From JABDPF01 sp036351575 (GTDB lineage: Bacteria > Pseudomonadota > Gammaproteobacteria > Xanthomonadales > SZUA-36): a DNA stretch of 20,984 nucleotides. Positions 7,709 to 15,346 of this stretch are shown here, piece by piece. The translations under genes were made by a program, and so were the position numbers. The stretch is taken from positions 1 to 20,984 of the forward strand of contig JAZBPJ010000070.1 in the NCBI GenBank assembly GCA_036351575.1. Direction: 5' to 3'. The stretch's first letter is position 1; every line of letters starts with the position of its first letter. The notes below the pieces were generated by a model, which did not search any database, had not been told where the DNA came from, and was given only the letters and a program-made list of their open reading frames with translations.

Positions 7709-8854
7709 ATGAACCAGAAATCGAACGATAACCAGGCAGCCGAACATTCGGCCCAAATGAACCCGCCTGCCGCCGACCGGGCGAAGGACCCGGTCAGGCG
7801 CTGGACGATCATCATCCTGGCCGTCTGCGTCGCCCTGGTTTCCTGGTACCTGCGGGCCGACCGGGTGACCCCGATGACCTCGCAGGCACGGGTCCACGCG
7901 CGCGTGGTCCCGGTAGCGCCCGAGGTATCCGGCACGGTCTCTTCGGTCTCGGTCGCCAACAACCAGGTCGTCGAGGCCGATCAAACCCTGTTCGTCATCG
8001 ATGGTGAACGCTACGAACTGGCCGTGCAGCAGGCGGAGGCGGTGCTCGAGCAGGCCTACCAGGCACTCGGCGCGGCCGAGTCCAACATCAAAGCCGCCCA
8101 GGCAGCGCTGGACTCCGCCACCGCGGGCATGGAGCGGGCGCGACTGGACACGGAGCGCATGCGGCGCATTCGTGAACAGGACCCCGGCGCCATTTCTCAG
8201 CGCAGGCTGGAATCCGCGGAAGCGTCCTACGCCCAGGCCAGGGGCAACGTGGAAGCATCGCGCGCCAACCTGCAGGCCGCCATCGAACAGCGCGGCAAGA
8301 CGGGTGACGATAACGCCGCGGTGCTGCAGGCCCGCTCGGGACTCGACAATGCGCGCCTGAACCTGGAGCGCTCAATCGTTCGCGCCCCCGAAAAAGGCGT
8401 CGTCACCGGCGTTCAGCTGGACAAAGGCAGTTTCGCTGCGGCCGGACGGCCACAGCTGACTTTCATCGCGACGCACAACATCTGGGTGCAGGCTGACTTC
8501 AAGGAAAACAACCTCGGTAATATCGACCCGGGCGACGAGGTGGCCATGGTGTTCGATGTGCTGCCCGGCCGGGTCGTGCGGGGTACCGTGCGGGAAATCG
8601 GCTTTGGCGTCGACGTCGGCGATCCGCCGCTCGGCAAACTGCCGACCATCCGGAACGACAAGAACTGGCTGCGCTCGGCTCAGCGCTACCCTGTCCTGGT
8701 CGACTTTGAGCTGCCGACCGACAGGAACGCCAAAACCCGGGTGAAAGTCGGCTCGCAGGTCACGGTGGTCGTCTACACCGGCGCCCACCCGGCTTTCAAT
8801 CTCCTGGGCCGCCTGGTGATGCGGCTGCGTTCCCTGCTGGAATATGCCTACTGA
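7709..8854 (+). CDS. HlyD/EmrA-type membrane fusion protein
   Basis: This 381-aa periplasmic adaptor is anchored in the inner membrane by one N-terminal helix (about residues 31-50, WTIIILAVCVALVSWYL) after a polar cytosolic tail. The order is the first lipoyl half (VVPVAPEVSGTVSSVSVANNQVV), an alpha-helical hairpin with Ala/Glu/Arg heptads (about 105-215), the second lipoyl half (RAPEKGVVTGVQLDKGSF) and beta-barrel and membrane-proximal parts (WVQADFKENNLGNIDPGD). It links the inner-membrane component to the outer-membrane factor. A purine-rich Shine-Dalgarno (AGGAAAGGG) precedes the ATG. The gene starts 43 nt after the NodT gene and its end overlaps the next start by 11 nt. The nearest known arrangement is AaeA/EmrA with an FUSC or DUF2955 partner. 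Confidence 0.93.
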   Translation: MNQKSNDNQAAEHSAQMNPPAADRAKDPVRRWTIIILAVCVALVSWYLRADRVTPMTSQARVHARVVPVAPEVSGTVSSVSVANNQVVEADQTLFVIDGERYELAVQQAEAVLEQAYQALGAAESNIKAAQAALDSATAGMERARLDTERMRRIREQDPGAISQRRLESAEASYAQARGNVEASRANLQAAIEQRGKTGDDNAAVLQARSGLDNARLNLERSIVRAPEKGVVTGVQLDKGSFAAAGRPQLTFIATHNIWVQADFKENNLGNIDPGDEVAMVFDVLPGRVVRGTVREIGFGVDVGDPPLGKLPTIRNDKNWLRSAQRYPVLVDFELPTDRNAKTRVKVGSQVTVVVYTGAHPAFNLLGRLVMRLRSLLEYAY

Positions 8855-9923
8855 AGCCGCTGCCGCAGCGGGGGTGACAGCGGCTCGTTCCGTTGCTTCG
8901 CGCCGTATCCTGAGGCTGGCGCTGGGCACCGGACTGTGCCTCCTGTTTTCCCAGGCCGTCGCCTGGCCCCTGTCCTTTATCGCGCCGGTATTGACGCTGG
9001 TCATCCTCGGCCTGCCGCTGCCGCCGCCGGGACTTAAAAAATCCATCGTTTTCGTGCTCGCCATGGTCGCACCGATGCTCGTCGGGGGCTGGATTCTGCT
9101 GCCCTTCCTCGAGCACATGCGGGCCGCCGGTATCCTGCTGGTCGCGCTGGGACTGTTCTATACCTTTTACTACACCGCTCGCGGCGGCCAGCCGGTGATC
9201 GGCACCTTCATGACGATCGGCCTAACGGTGATCGTGACTGTCGGCAGTATCAGCAGCGAAATCATGATGATGCTGGTCCAGGGGCTGGCCGTTTGCGCAG
9301 CCGTCGCCCTGGTGTTCGTGCACATCGCCCACGCCCTGCTGCCGGACTCACCCCGTCAAGCGCTGTCCGCGAAAAATCCCGGGACGCCTCCGTCCGACCC
9401 GGCATCCGCTGGCCGTCGCGCCCTGCGTTCGCTGGCGATCGTATTACCGGTGGCGCTGGTGTTTTTATTCATGAGCGGAAGCCCCGCCTACACGGTGGTG
9501 ATGATCAAGGTCGCGACCATGGGTCAGCAGGCCACCGCGGACCAGAGCCGGACCATGAGCCGCTCGCTCCTGGAATCCACCCTGTGGGGCGGCCTGGGCG
9601 CCGTGGTCTCCTGGAACCTGCTGTCTGTCTGGCCTTCCCTGCTGTTCTACACCCTGCTCATTACACTGGCTGCGCTGTTTTTCGGGCGCTGGATATTTCG
9701 CGGCCAGGCGCTGCACCGAAAGGCCCAGATGGGGTCTTACGCTTTCCTCACGATGGTGGTCATCCTGGCGCCGGCCGTACTGGACGGGGCCGGCAGCTCG
9801 GGGGCCGGGTCGGCTTTCTGGAGCCGCCTTGGGCTGTTCGTTCTGATCGCGGTATACGGCACGGTCGCGGTACGCGTATTCGACGCATTCTGGCCGGGGC
9901 CGGCACGGGATTCGACGGTCTGA
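8844..9923 (+). CDS. DUF2955 inner-membrane protein, FUSC-like efflux partner
   Basis: This 359-aa polytopic protein has two sets of hydrophobic helices, at about residues 22-160 and 195-350, separated by a hydrophilic Pro/Ser-rich segment (LPDSPRQALS...PPSDPASAG). This two-fold arrangement resembles aromatic-acid exporters of the FUSC/AaeB type and DUF2955 (PF11168). Helix-1 to helix-2 features such as FIAPVLTLVILGLPLPPPG match what I recall of DUF2955. It starts inside the 3' end of the fusion-protein gene (11-nt overlap), so the two products are probably made in fixed ratio. With no RND, MFS or ABC subunit present, this protein is the candidate inner-membrane translocator of the pump. The substrate is unknown; aromatic or weak acids would be a guess by analogy with AaeAB. 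Confidence 0.78.
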   Translation: MPTEAAAAAGVTAARSVASRRILRLALGTGLCLLFSQAVAWPLSFIAPVLTLVILGLPLPPPGLKKSIVFVLAMVAPMLVGGWILLPFLEHMRAAGILLVALGLFYTFYYTARGGQPVIGTFMTIGLTVIVTVGSISSEIMMMLVQGLAVCAAVALVFVHIAHALLPDSPRQALSAKNPGTPPSDPASAGRRALRSLAIVLPVALVFLFMSGSPAYTVVMIKVATMGQQATADQSRTMSRSLLESTLWGGLGAVVSWNLLSVWPSLLFYTLLITLAALFFGRWIFRGQALHRKAQMGSYAFLTMVVILAPAVLDGAGSSGAGSAFWSRLGLFVLIAVYGTVAVRVFDAFWPGPARDSTV

Positions 9924-9929
9924 GGCCGT

Positions 9930-9949
9930 TGCCGTCATTCGGCATTTTT
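9930..9949 (+). terminator. Weak rho-independent terminator after the efflux genes
   Basis: A 5-bp stem (TGCCG, loop TCATT, CGGCA; 9930-9944) is followed at once by a run of five T residues. It lies 7 nt after the DUF2955 stop codon. The stem is short, so termination may be partial. Confidence 0.4.
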
Positions 9950-10018
9950 CTTGACCCAGGTTCTTGCCCTGCGCGAACCTAGGCCGAATAATCTTGCCTT
10001 CTCAAGGAGGGTACGGCG

Positions 10019-11020
10019 GTGTCATACAACCTCAGGAATCGCAGTTTTCTCAAGCTCAGGGATTTCAGCAAGCGGGACGTGGAATACCTGCTGGACCTCG
10101 CCCGTGACCTCAAGCGCGCCAAGTACGGCGGCTACGAGGAGCAGAAACTCCGCGGCAAAAACATTGCCCTGATTTTCGAAAAAGCGTCCACGCGCACGCG
10201 CTGCGCTTTCGAGGTGGCCGCCTACGACCAGGGCGCCAACGTCACCTACCTCGACCCCGAGAGTTCCCACATCGGCAAAAAGGAATCCATCCGGGACACC
10301 GCGCGGGTGCTGGGCCGGATGTACGACGCCATCGAGTACCGCGGACATTCCCAGGAAATCGTCGAAGAACTGGCCGCCTGGGCCGGTGTGCCGGTCTACA
10401 ACGGCCTGACCAACGAGTGGCATCCGACGCAGATGGCGGCGGACCTGATGACCATGCGTGAGCACAAGCCGGCGCCCTGGCATGAAATTTCCTTCTGTTA
10501 TCTGGGCGATGCCCGCAACAACATGGGCAATTCGCTGATGATCGCGGGCTGCCTGATGGGCATGGACGTGCGTATCGCCGCTCCGAAATCCCTTTGGCCC
10601 GACGAGGGGCACATCGCCTGGGCGCGTGAACTGGAAAGCGTCAGCATGGGAAAACTGACGCTGACCGAAGATCCTGCCGAAGGCGTGCAGGGCGCGGATT
10701 TCATCCACACGGACGTATGGGTATCGATGGGTGAAGCGCCGGACGCATGGGCCGGGCGGATCGAACTGCTCAAGCCCTACCAGGTCAACCGCGCGATCAT
10801 GGCGGCATCGGGCAACCCGCGCGTCAAGTTCATGCACTGCCTGCCCGCCTTCCACAATCTGGAAACGGAGATCGGACGCGAAATCCACGACACGTTCGGC
10901 CTCGATGCGATGGAAGTGACCGAGGACGTGTTCGAGTCACCGGCCGGCATCCAGTTCGAGCAGGCGGAAAACCGCGTGCATTCGATCAAGGCCATACTGG
11001 TTGCGACGCTGCATGGCTAG
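10019..11020 (+). CDS. arcB: Ornithine carbamoyltransferase, catabolic ArcB type
   Basis: This 333-aa cytosolic enzyme interconverts citrulline plus phosphate with ornithine plus carbamoyl phosphate. The carbamoyl-phosphate loop STRTR is at residues 57-61, and the ornithine/catalytic motif HCLP is at 273-276, followed by AFHNLETEIG. KASTRTRCAFEVAAYDQGA and the TARVLGRMYDAIEYRG region read as the long-form OTCase class that includes catabolic ArcB and E. coli ArgI/ArgF. The catabolic direction is inferred from the overlapping carbamate kinase gene downstream. The start is GTG at 10019, set by a perfect AAGGAGG eight nt upstream; no ATG competes. No arginine deiminase gene (arcA) or antiporter (arcD) is adjacent in the window, so the citrulline source is open. 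No ANR/FNR box is visible upstream. Confidence 0.93.
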   Translation: MSYNLRNRSFLKLRDFSKRDVEYLLDLARDLKRAKYGGYEEQKLRGKNIALIFEKASTRTRCAFEVAAYDQGANVTYLDPESSHIGKKESIRDTARVLGRMYDAIEYRGHSQEIVEELAAWAGVPVYNGLTNEWHPTQMAADLMTMREHKPAPWHEISFCYLGDARNNMGNSLMIAGCLMGMDVRIAAPKSLWPDEGHIAWARELESVSMGKLTLTEDPAEGVQGADFIHTDVWVSMGEAPDAWAGRIELLKPYQVNRAIMAASGNPRVKFMHCLPAFHNLETEIGREIHDTFGLDAMEVTEDVFESPAGIQFEQAENRVHSIKAILVATLHG

Positions 11021-11969
11021 GCACAAGCAACCCATCGTCATCGCCCTGGGCGGGAACGCCCTGCTGCGGCGCGGGCAGGTACTCAACGCCGAGAACCAGC
11101 GCGACAACATCCGCATCGCCGCGCAGCAGCTCGCCGTGGTTCACGAGCACCACAGCCTGGTGATCGCGCACGGCAATGGCCCGCAGGTCGGCCTGCTGGC
11201 GCTGATGGACGCCCACTACGAGGCCGTCGATCCCTACCCGCTGGACGTGCTCGGCGCCGAGACCGTCGGCATGATCGGCTACATGATCGAGCAGGAACTC
11301 GGCAACATCATTCCGCCCGACGATCACATCGTGACCGTCCTGACCCAGATCGTGATCGACCCGAAAGACAAGGCGTTCCAGAATCCCACCAAGCCGGTGG
11401 GCCCCGTGTACGAACGCGAGGAAGCGGAACGCCTGCAAAAGGAAAAAGGCTGGAGCATCGCGCCGGACGGGCCATATTACCGGCGCGTGGTGGCCTCGCC
11501 CGAGCCGCAGCGCATCATCGAGATCGACGCGATACGGCTGCTCGTCGACGAGGGCATCGTCGTGATCTGCGCCGGCGGCGGAGGTATCCCGACCGCATAC
11601 AGGGGCAACAAGCTGTACGGTGTCGAGGCGGTGATCGACAAGGACCTGGCCGCCGGCCTGCTGGCGCGCAGCCTGAACGCCGAAAAGTTCGTCATGCTCA
11701 CCGACGTCGCCAACGTCTATGTCGACTACGGCACGGACAAGCAGCGCGCGATCATCGCCGCGCATCCCGATGCCATGGAAGAGTTCTCCTTTGCCAGCGG
11801 TTCGATGGGCCCCAAGGTCAAAGCCGCATGCCGCTTTGTGCGCGAAACCGGGCGCAGCGCAGCAATCGGCCGCCTGCGCGACCTTCGGGACGTCGTGGCC
11901 GGGCGGGCCGGTACGCTTATTTCCAATGCCGTGGAAGGCGTTCGATACGCCGAACCGGGTGACGGCTAA
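11013..11969 (+). CDS. arcC: Carbamate kinase
   Basis: This 318-aa cytosolic kinase of the amino-acid kinase fold converts carbamoyl phosphate and ADP to ATP and carbamate (then ammonia and CO2). Visible family motifs are IALGGNALL near the N-terminus, VIAHGNGPQVGLLALM near residue 50, VICAGGGGIP near residue 190, and DKDLAAGLLARSL with the KFVMLTDVANVY segment. Length is normal for ArcC (about 310). The ATG at 11013 overlaps the OTCase stop by 8 nt, whereas an in-frame TTG at 11001 would add four residues. The overlap implies translational coupling with arcB, so carbamoyl phosphate made by one enzyme is consumed by the next to yield ATP. The stop codon overlaps the tamB stop from the other strand by 4 nt. 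Confidence 0.96.
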   Translation: MARHKQPIVIALGGNALLRRGQVLNAENQRDNIRIAAQQLAVVHEHHSLVIAHGNGPQVGLLALMDAHYEAVDPYPLDVLGAETVGMIGYMIEQELGNIIPPDDHIVTVLTQIVIDPKDKAFQNPTKPVGPVYEREEAERLQKEKGWSIAPDGPYYRRVVASPEPQRIIEIDAIRLLVDEGIVVICAGGGGIPTAYRGNKLYGVEAVIDKDLAAGLLARSLNAEKFVMLTDVANVYVDYGTDKQRAIIAAHPDAMEEFSFASGSMGPKVKAACRFVRETGRSAAIGRLRDLRDVVAGRAGTLISNAVEGVRYAEPGDG

Positions 11970-14900
11970 CGCTCGATGGTGTAGCTGACGTCGACACCCG
12001 TCTGGCGCTCGCCCGACGTTCCCATGACGCCCCAGCCGCGTCCGAGATCGTAACGCACGGAGATCACGCTGCTGTTGTCGAATACGCCGATGCCGTAACT
12101 GACGAACACGCGTGGCGCGATGTAGGTTCCTACGCTGACCGCGCCTGAACCGCGTTCCATGTTGAAATCACTGCCTGTCACAAGCAGTGTCTGTGCTCTC
12201 TCCCGGGACGTCATTGGCGTGGTGTAGGGTTCCAGTTGGGGGCGCCTCAACGTACCCGTTATCCAGAGTCCCGCGCGACGAACTTCCGAGTTTCCATAGA
12301 TTTCACGTTCGGCGCGAATGTTCAGGTGCGGGTTGTCAGCGGGCACACCGGGGAAGCCGATCCTGCCCTCGGTAATCTCGAGCCGCTGTCCAAACGCAAG
12401 CACCAGGCCGCTGAGGCTGTAAGCACCGGTCGCCACCGGAATGACCGGGCCGCTCCATTCGAATCGCGCCTGCCCGCTGACGTCCGCCTCGGCCACCGAG
12501 AGGTCAACCTCGACCTGGTCCCCCGCCACGACATCCAGCTGACCGTACACGTCGATGCGTCGCGGTTTGCCGTTGGCAAGCTGGCTTTGCGGCGGGGCGC
12601 CGGCAACGATTACGACGTCCGGGCTTTCCACAACCCGCGGAGCGGGAAGGACCGAGGGCGCCAGGCGCGCCGACGGAATGACGATCTGCCCATCGATATG
12701 CAGCGCAGCTTCATGCCACGACAGGCGAAAATCGGGATTGGTCACCAGCCGCAGGTCGCTGCTGTCAAACAGCACCAGGTCTTTGCCGGTGACGTCGAGC
12801 TGAACCGATGGCGCGTAAGGCTTGCTCAGGTCGATGAGCCCCTCGAGGTGCCCCTCGCCTTTTTGCGTCTTGAACTCCCCCGCCAGGCTGGTACGGCCGC
12901 CGCCGTCGGCTTGCCCAGAGAGTTGGACATCCGACAGCACCAACCCGCTGGCGGCGTGCCGAACGTAACCGTCGGTCAGCGCCAGCCGACCCTGAAGCAA
13001 TGGACGCCCCAGTGTACCTAGTACGCTCATGTCGACATCGAGTTCGCCCCGGATTTCGTCGGCCACCGGCAGGAATATGGCCAGCGCGTCGAGATCATCG
13101 AGGTCCGCGAAGAGACGGCCCGAAACGGGCGCATTCAAGCCATCGTCGAGTTGCCCGCTTTCGAAATCCAGGTCGATCCATCCCTGGTCGACGATCGAAA
13201 GATCGAACGTACCGGCCGTGATGGCCCCGTCTTCCATGCGCAGGCCGATCGTACCCTCGCCGGTAGTGAATATCGCTTCCTTCTCCATCTGGAAGCGGAC
13301 CGCTCCCGGCGAAAGTGTCAACCGTGCATCCACCTCCAGGCCGGTTGCCGGCGATTTTCGCAGCGTGGCATTACCGGCCAGCGACTGGGTGAACTCAAAA
13401 TCACCGCCGAAACCGCTGACCAGGCTGAGCGGAACCCGGTCCAGGGCGGCGCCGGCGAGCAGCCCGGAGTCTTTTGACCACTCGCCGTCCAGGCAGGCGC
13501 GCGCCCTGCCGGCAACTTTCAGGCAAGCCGTTCCAAGCGCCAACCGCTCCAGCGAAGCTTCGAGCGGGGCGCCCTGCTCGAGCAGCAGCATTTCGTCCGG
13601 GCCGGACTCCAGCAGTAGCGAATCGAGACGGCCCAGCCAGCGCCATGCCGGCCAGGCGTCCCCTGTGTTCTGCACAGCCCCCGGCAGGCGGGCCGACAAG
13701 CGGTAGCCTGAACCACGGACCTGCAGTTCGAAATCCTGTCGCTCACGCCCGATATCCGCGGTGATGACAGCTGCATCCAGGTGAAACTCTCCGATGCCGG
13801 CTCCCGTGAACTGCGCCCGCAAAACGCCCAGCTGTTCCGGCCCCTTGCCCGGTTCGCCGGCAACGTGTACCCCATCCGCCCGGTAGTCACCCCATGCGAG
13901 ACCGCTGCCTTCCAGGTCAAGCTCGAGCTGCGGAAAATCCTCGCCGGAAACCAGGCGTCCCGTGCCTTGCAGGCGCCCGGTAGCTTTGGGCAGAAAATCC
14001 TGCAGTTCGGGCACGTCCGCTTCGAACAGGATGCCTTCGTTGCGGTCGAGGCTGCCGTTCAGCCTGACGCTCGAACCCGACGACTGCAGAATGAACTCCT
14101 CGAACGCCAATTCATCCCTTCGATAACGCATGCGGCCGTTCGCCGTGACCGTTCTTGTATCGACGTCGGCGCGAAGGTCTTTCGCAACCAGAAGAAACTC
14201 TGCCGGGTCGAGGCCGCCGGCAAGGGTGAGCCCGCCGCTCAGCACGGCTCCCCATTCCGGGAAAAGCGGCCCCGTGGCGACCCGTTCCATCTCTATGCGG
14301 GCCTCCAGGGCGCTCGGTTCGGACCAGTCGTAGCGGCCTTCACCGGCGATTTGTCCGCCAAGCACCCAGGCCTCGGGCACGACGACCCTGGCCCCTTTCC
14401 TGTCGCCCTCGGCACGGAAAGAAAGCTCGCCTGCCGCAATGCCCGGCGCCGCCAGTTCAGCGGAACCTTCCATCCCCCAGTCGTCGATCCAGCCGGTCAA
14501 CTGCAGCTGCCCCGTACTGCTCTCGACCTGCACCGCTTCGCGGTCGAGCGGCCAGGTGAAATCACGCCACTCGAGCCGCCCTGCGAACCGGGCATTCTCC
14601 AGGTCCATCTCGCCGACAGCCGTCAGCTCGAACCGGTCCAGAACGGCCAATCCGTCAATGATCAAACGATACGCGCCGTACGTGCCGCGCAATTTGGCAG
14701 ACCCCTCGATCCGCAGGGGTTCGGAGACATCCTCCAGCGCCAGGCCGTATTCGCCGTCCGCATCGAGCTCGACTCGAAACGGCCGCGACAGGGCGACCTG
14801 GCCACCCAGGTCCAGGCGTCCATCCGGCAGCACCAGCCCGACCTGCCGTAGCGACAGCTTCTCGTGCGCCGCAGCGGAGGCGGTGACGCTGTTCGCGTGA

Positions 14901-15346
14901 AAGTGCGTTTTACCCGCCGCGTCGCTGACCGTGAGTCCCGCCACGTCGAGTCGCTCCAGTTCGACCGGAAACGGCAGGCCCAGTGACTCCGGCAATTCAC
15001 CTTCCTCACCACCGGGGGCCATATCCGGGATGGTGACATGCAAGCCAACTACCTTCAGGAAGCGAACATGCAGGCGCAGGGGCCCAAGCCGAGGTGACAG
15101 CGCCAGGGCGAGCCGATCGGCTTTCACGCTGATGCCCTCGCCCTCGAAGCGCGGTTCGATCAGCGTCACTCCGCCGGAAAGATCGCCCTCGTAAGCCGCG
15201 AATTCCAGGCCGGGCGCCTGGTCGCTGACGGCGCGGATCACCCAGCCCGCGCCGGTTTCCGTCTGCAGCGTCACGAAGACCAGGGATGCGCCCAGCAGCA
15301 GCAACATCAGCAGCGCCGCGAGAACGATTTTCAGCCCGCGGCTCAT
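11966..15346 (-). CDS. tamB: Translocation and assembly module inner-membrane subunit TamB
   Basis: This 1126-aa AsmA-like protein is held in the inner membrane by one N-terminal helix (about residues 5-27, IVLAALLMLLLLGASLVFV) and spans the periplasm as a long beta-taco groove. It partners TamA and is implicated in outer-membrane protein assembly and phospholipid transfer between membranes. The body is made of repeated beta-rich segments with many LRG, LDG and GRL-type turns. The last 350 residues or so are the conserved TamB (DUF490, PF04357) domain, ending in LLVTGSDFNMERGSG and ISVRYDLGRGWGVMGTSGERQTGVDVSYTIER. It is somewhat shorter than E. coli TamB (1259 aa). Its ATG overlaps the tamA stop (ATGA), the usual gene order. 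The 3' end converges on arcC with no room for an intergenic terminator. Confidence 0.94.
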   Translation of the reverse strand: MSRGLKIVLAALLMLLLLGASLVFVTLQTETGAGWVIRAVSDQAPGLEFAAYEGDLSGGVTLIEPRFEGEGISVKADRLALALSPRLGPLRLHVRFLKVVGLHVTIPDMAPGGEEGELPESLGLPFPVELERLDVAGLTVSDAAGKTHFHANSVTASAAAHEKLSLRQVGLVLPDGRLDLGGQVALSRPFRVELDADGEYGLALEDVSEPLRIEGSAKLRGTYGAYRLIIDGLAVLDRFELTAVGEMDLENARFAGRLEWRDFTWPLDREAVQVESSTGQLQLTGWIDDWGMEGSAELAAPGIAAGELSFRAEGDRKGARVVVPEAWVLGGQIAGEGRYDWSEPSALEARIEMERVATGPLFPEWGAVLSGGLTLAGGLDPAEFLLVAKDLRADVDTRTVTANGRMRYRRDELAFEEFILQSSGSSVRLNGSLDRNEGILFEADVPELQDFLPKATGRLQGTGRLVSGEDFPQLELDLEGSGLAWGDYRADGVHVAGEPGKGPEQLGVLRAQFTGAGIGEFHLDAAVITADIGRERQDFELQVRGSGYRLSARLPGAVQNTGDAWPAWRWLGRLDSLLLESGPDEMLLLEQGAPLEASLERLALGTACLKVAGRARACLDGEWSKDSGLLAGAALDRVPLSLVSGFGGDFEFTQSLAGNATLRKSPATGLEVDARLTLSPGAVRFQMEKEAIFTTGEGTIGLRMEDGAITAGTFDLSIVDQGWIDLDFESGQLDDGLNAPVSGRLFADLDDLDALAIFLPVADEIRGELDVDMSVLGTLGRPLLQGRLALTDGYVRHAASGLVLSDVQLSGQADGGGRTSLAGEFKTQKGEGHLEGLIDLSKPYAPSVQLDVTGKDLVLFDSSDLRLVTNPDFRLSWHEAALHIDGQIVIPSARLAPSVLPAPRVVESPDVVIVAGAPPQSQLANGKPRRIDVYGQLDVVAGDQVEVDLSVAEADVSGQARFEWSGPVIPVATGAYSLSGLVLAFGQRLEITEGRIGFPGVPADNPHLNIRAEREIYGNSEVRRAGLWITGTLRRPQLEPYTTPMTSRERAQTLLVTGSDFNMERGSGAVSVGTYIAPRVFVSYGIGVFDNSSVISVRYDLGRGWGVMGTSGERQTGVDVSYTIER

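Noticed and set aside
9958..9980. Inverted repeat AGGTTC/GAACCT upstream of arcB
   Set aside because: Six-base arms with an 11-nt loop are likely to occur by chance; there is no repeat of the motif elsewhere in the window to support an operator.
9951..9994. TTGACC and TAATCT as a promoter for arcB
   Set aside because: The two boxes are 32 nt apart and no acceptable partner lies 15-19 nt from either; an FNR/ANR site was also looked for and not seen.
13781..14851. A plus-strand open frame of 356 codons opposite tamB
   Set aside because: It mirrors tamB codon structure; the composition is rich in Pro, Gln and Arg and no motif is recognisable.
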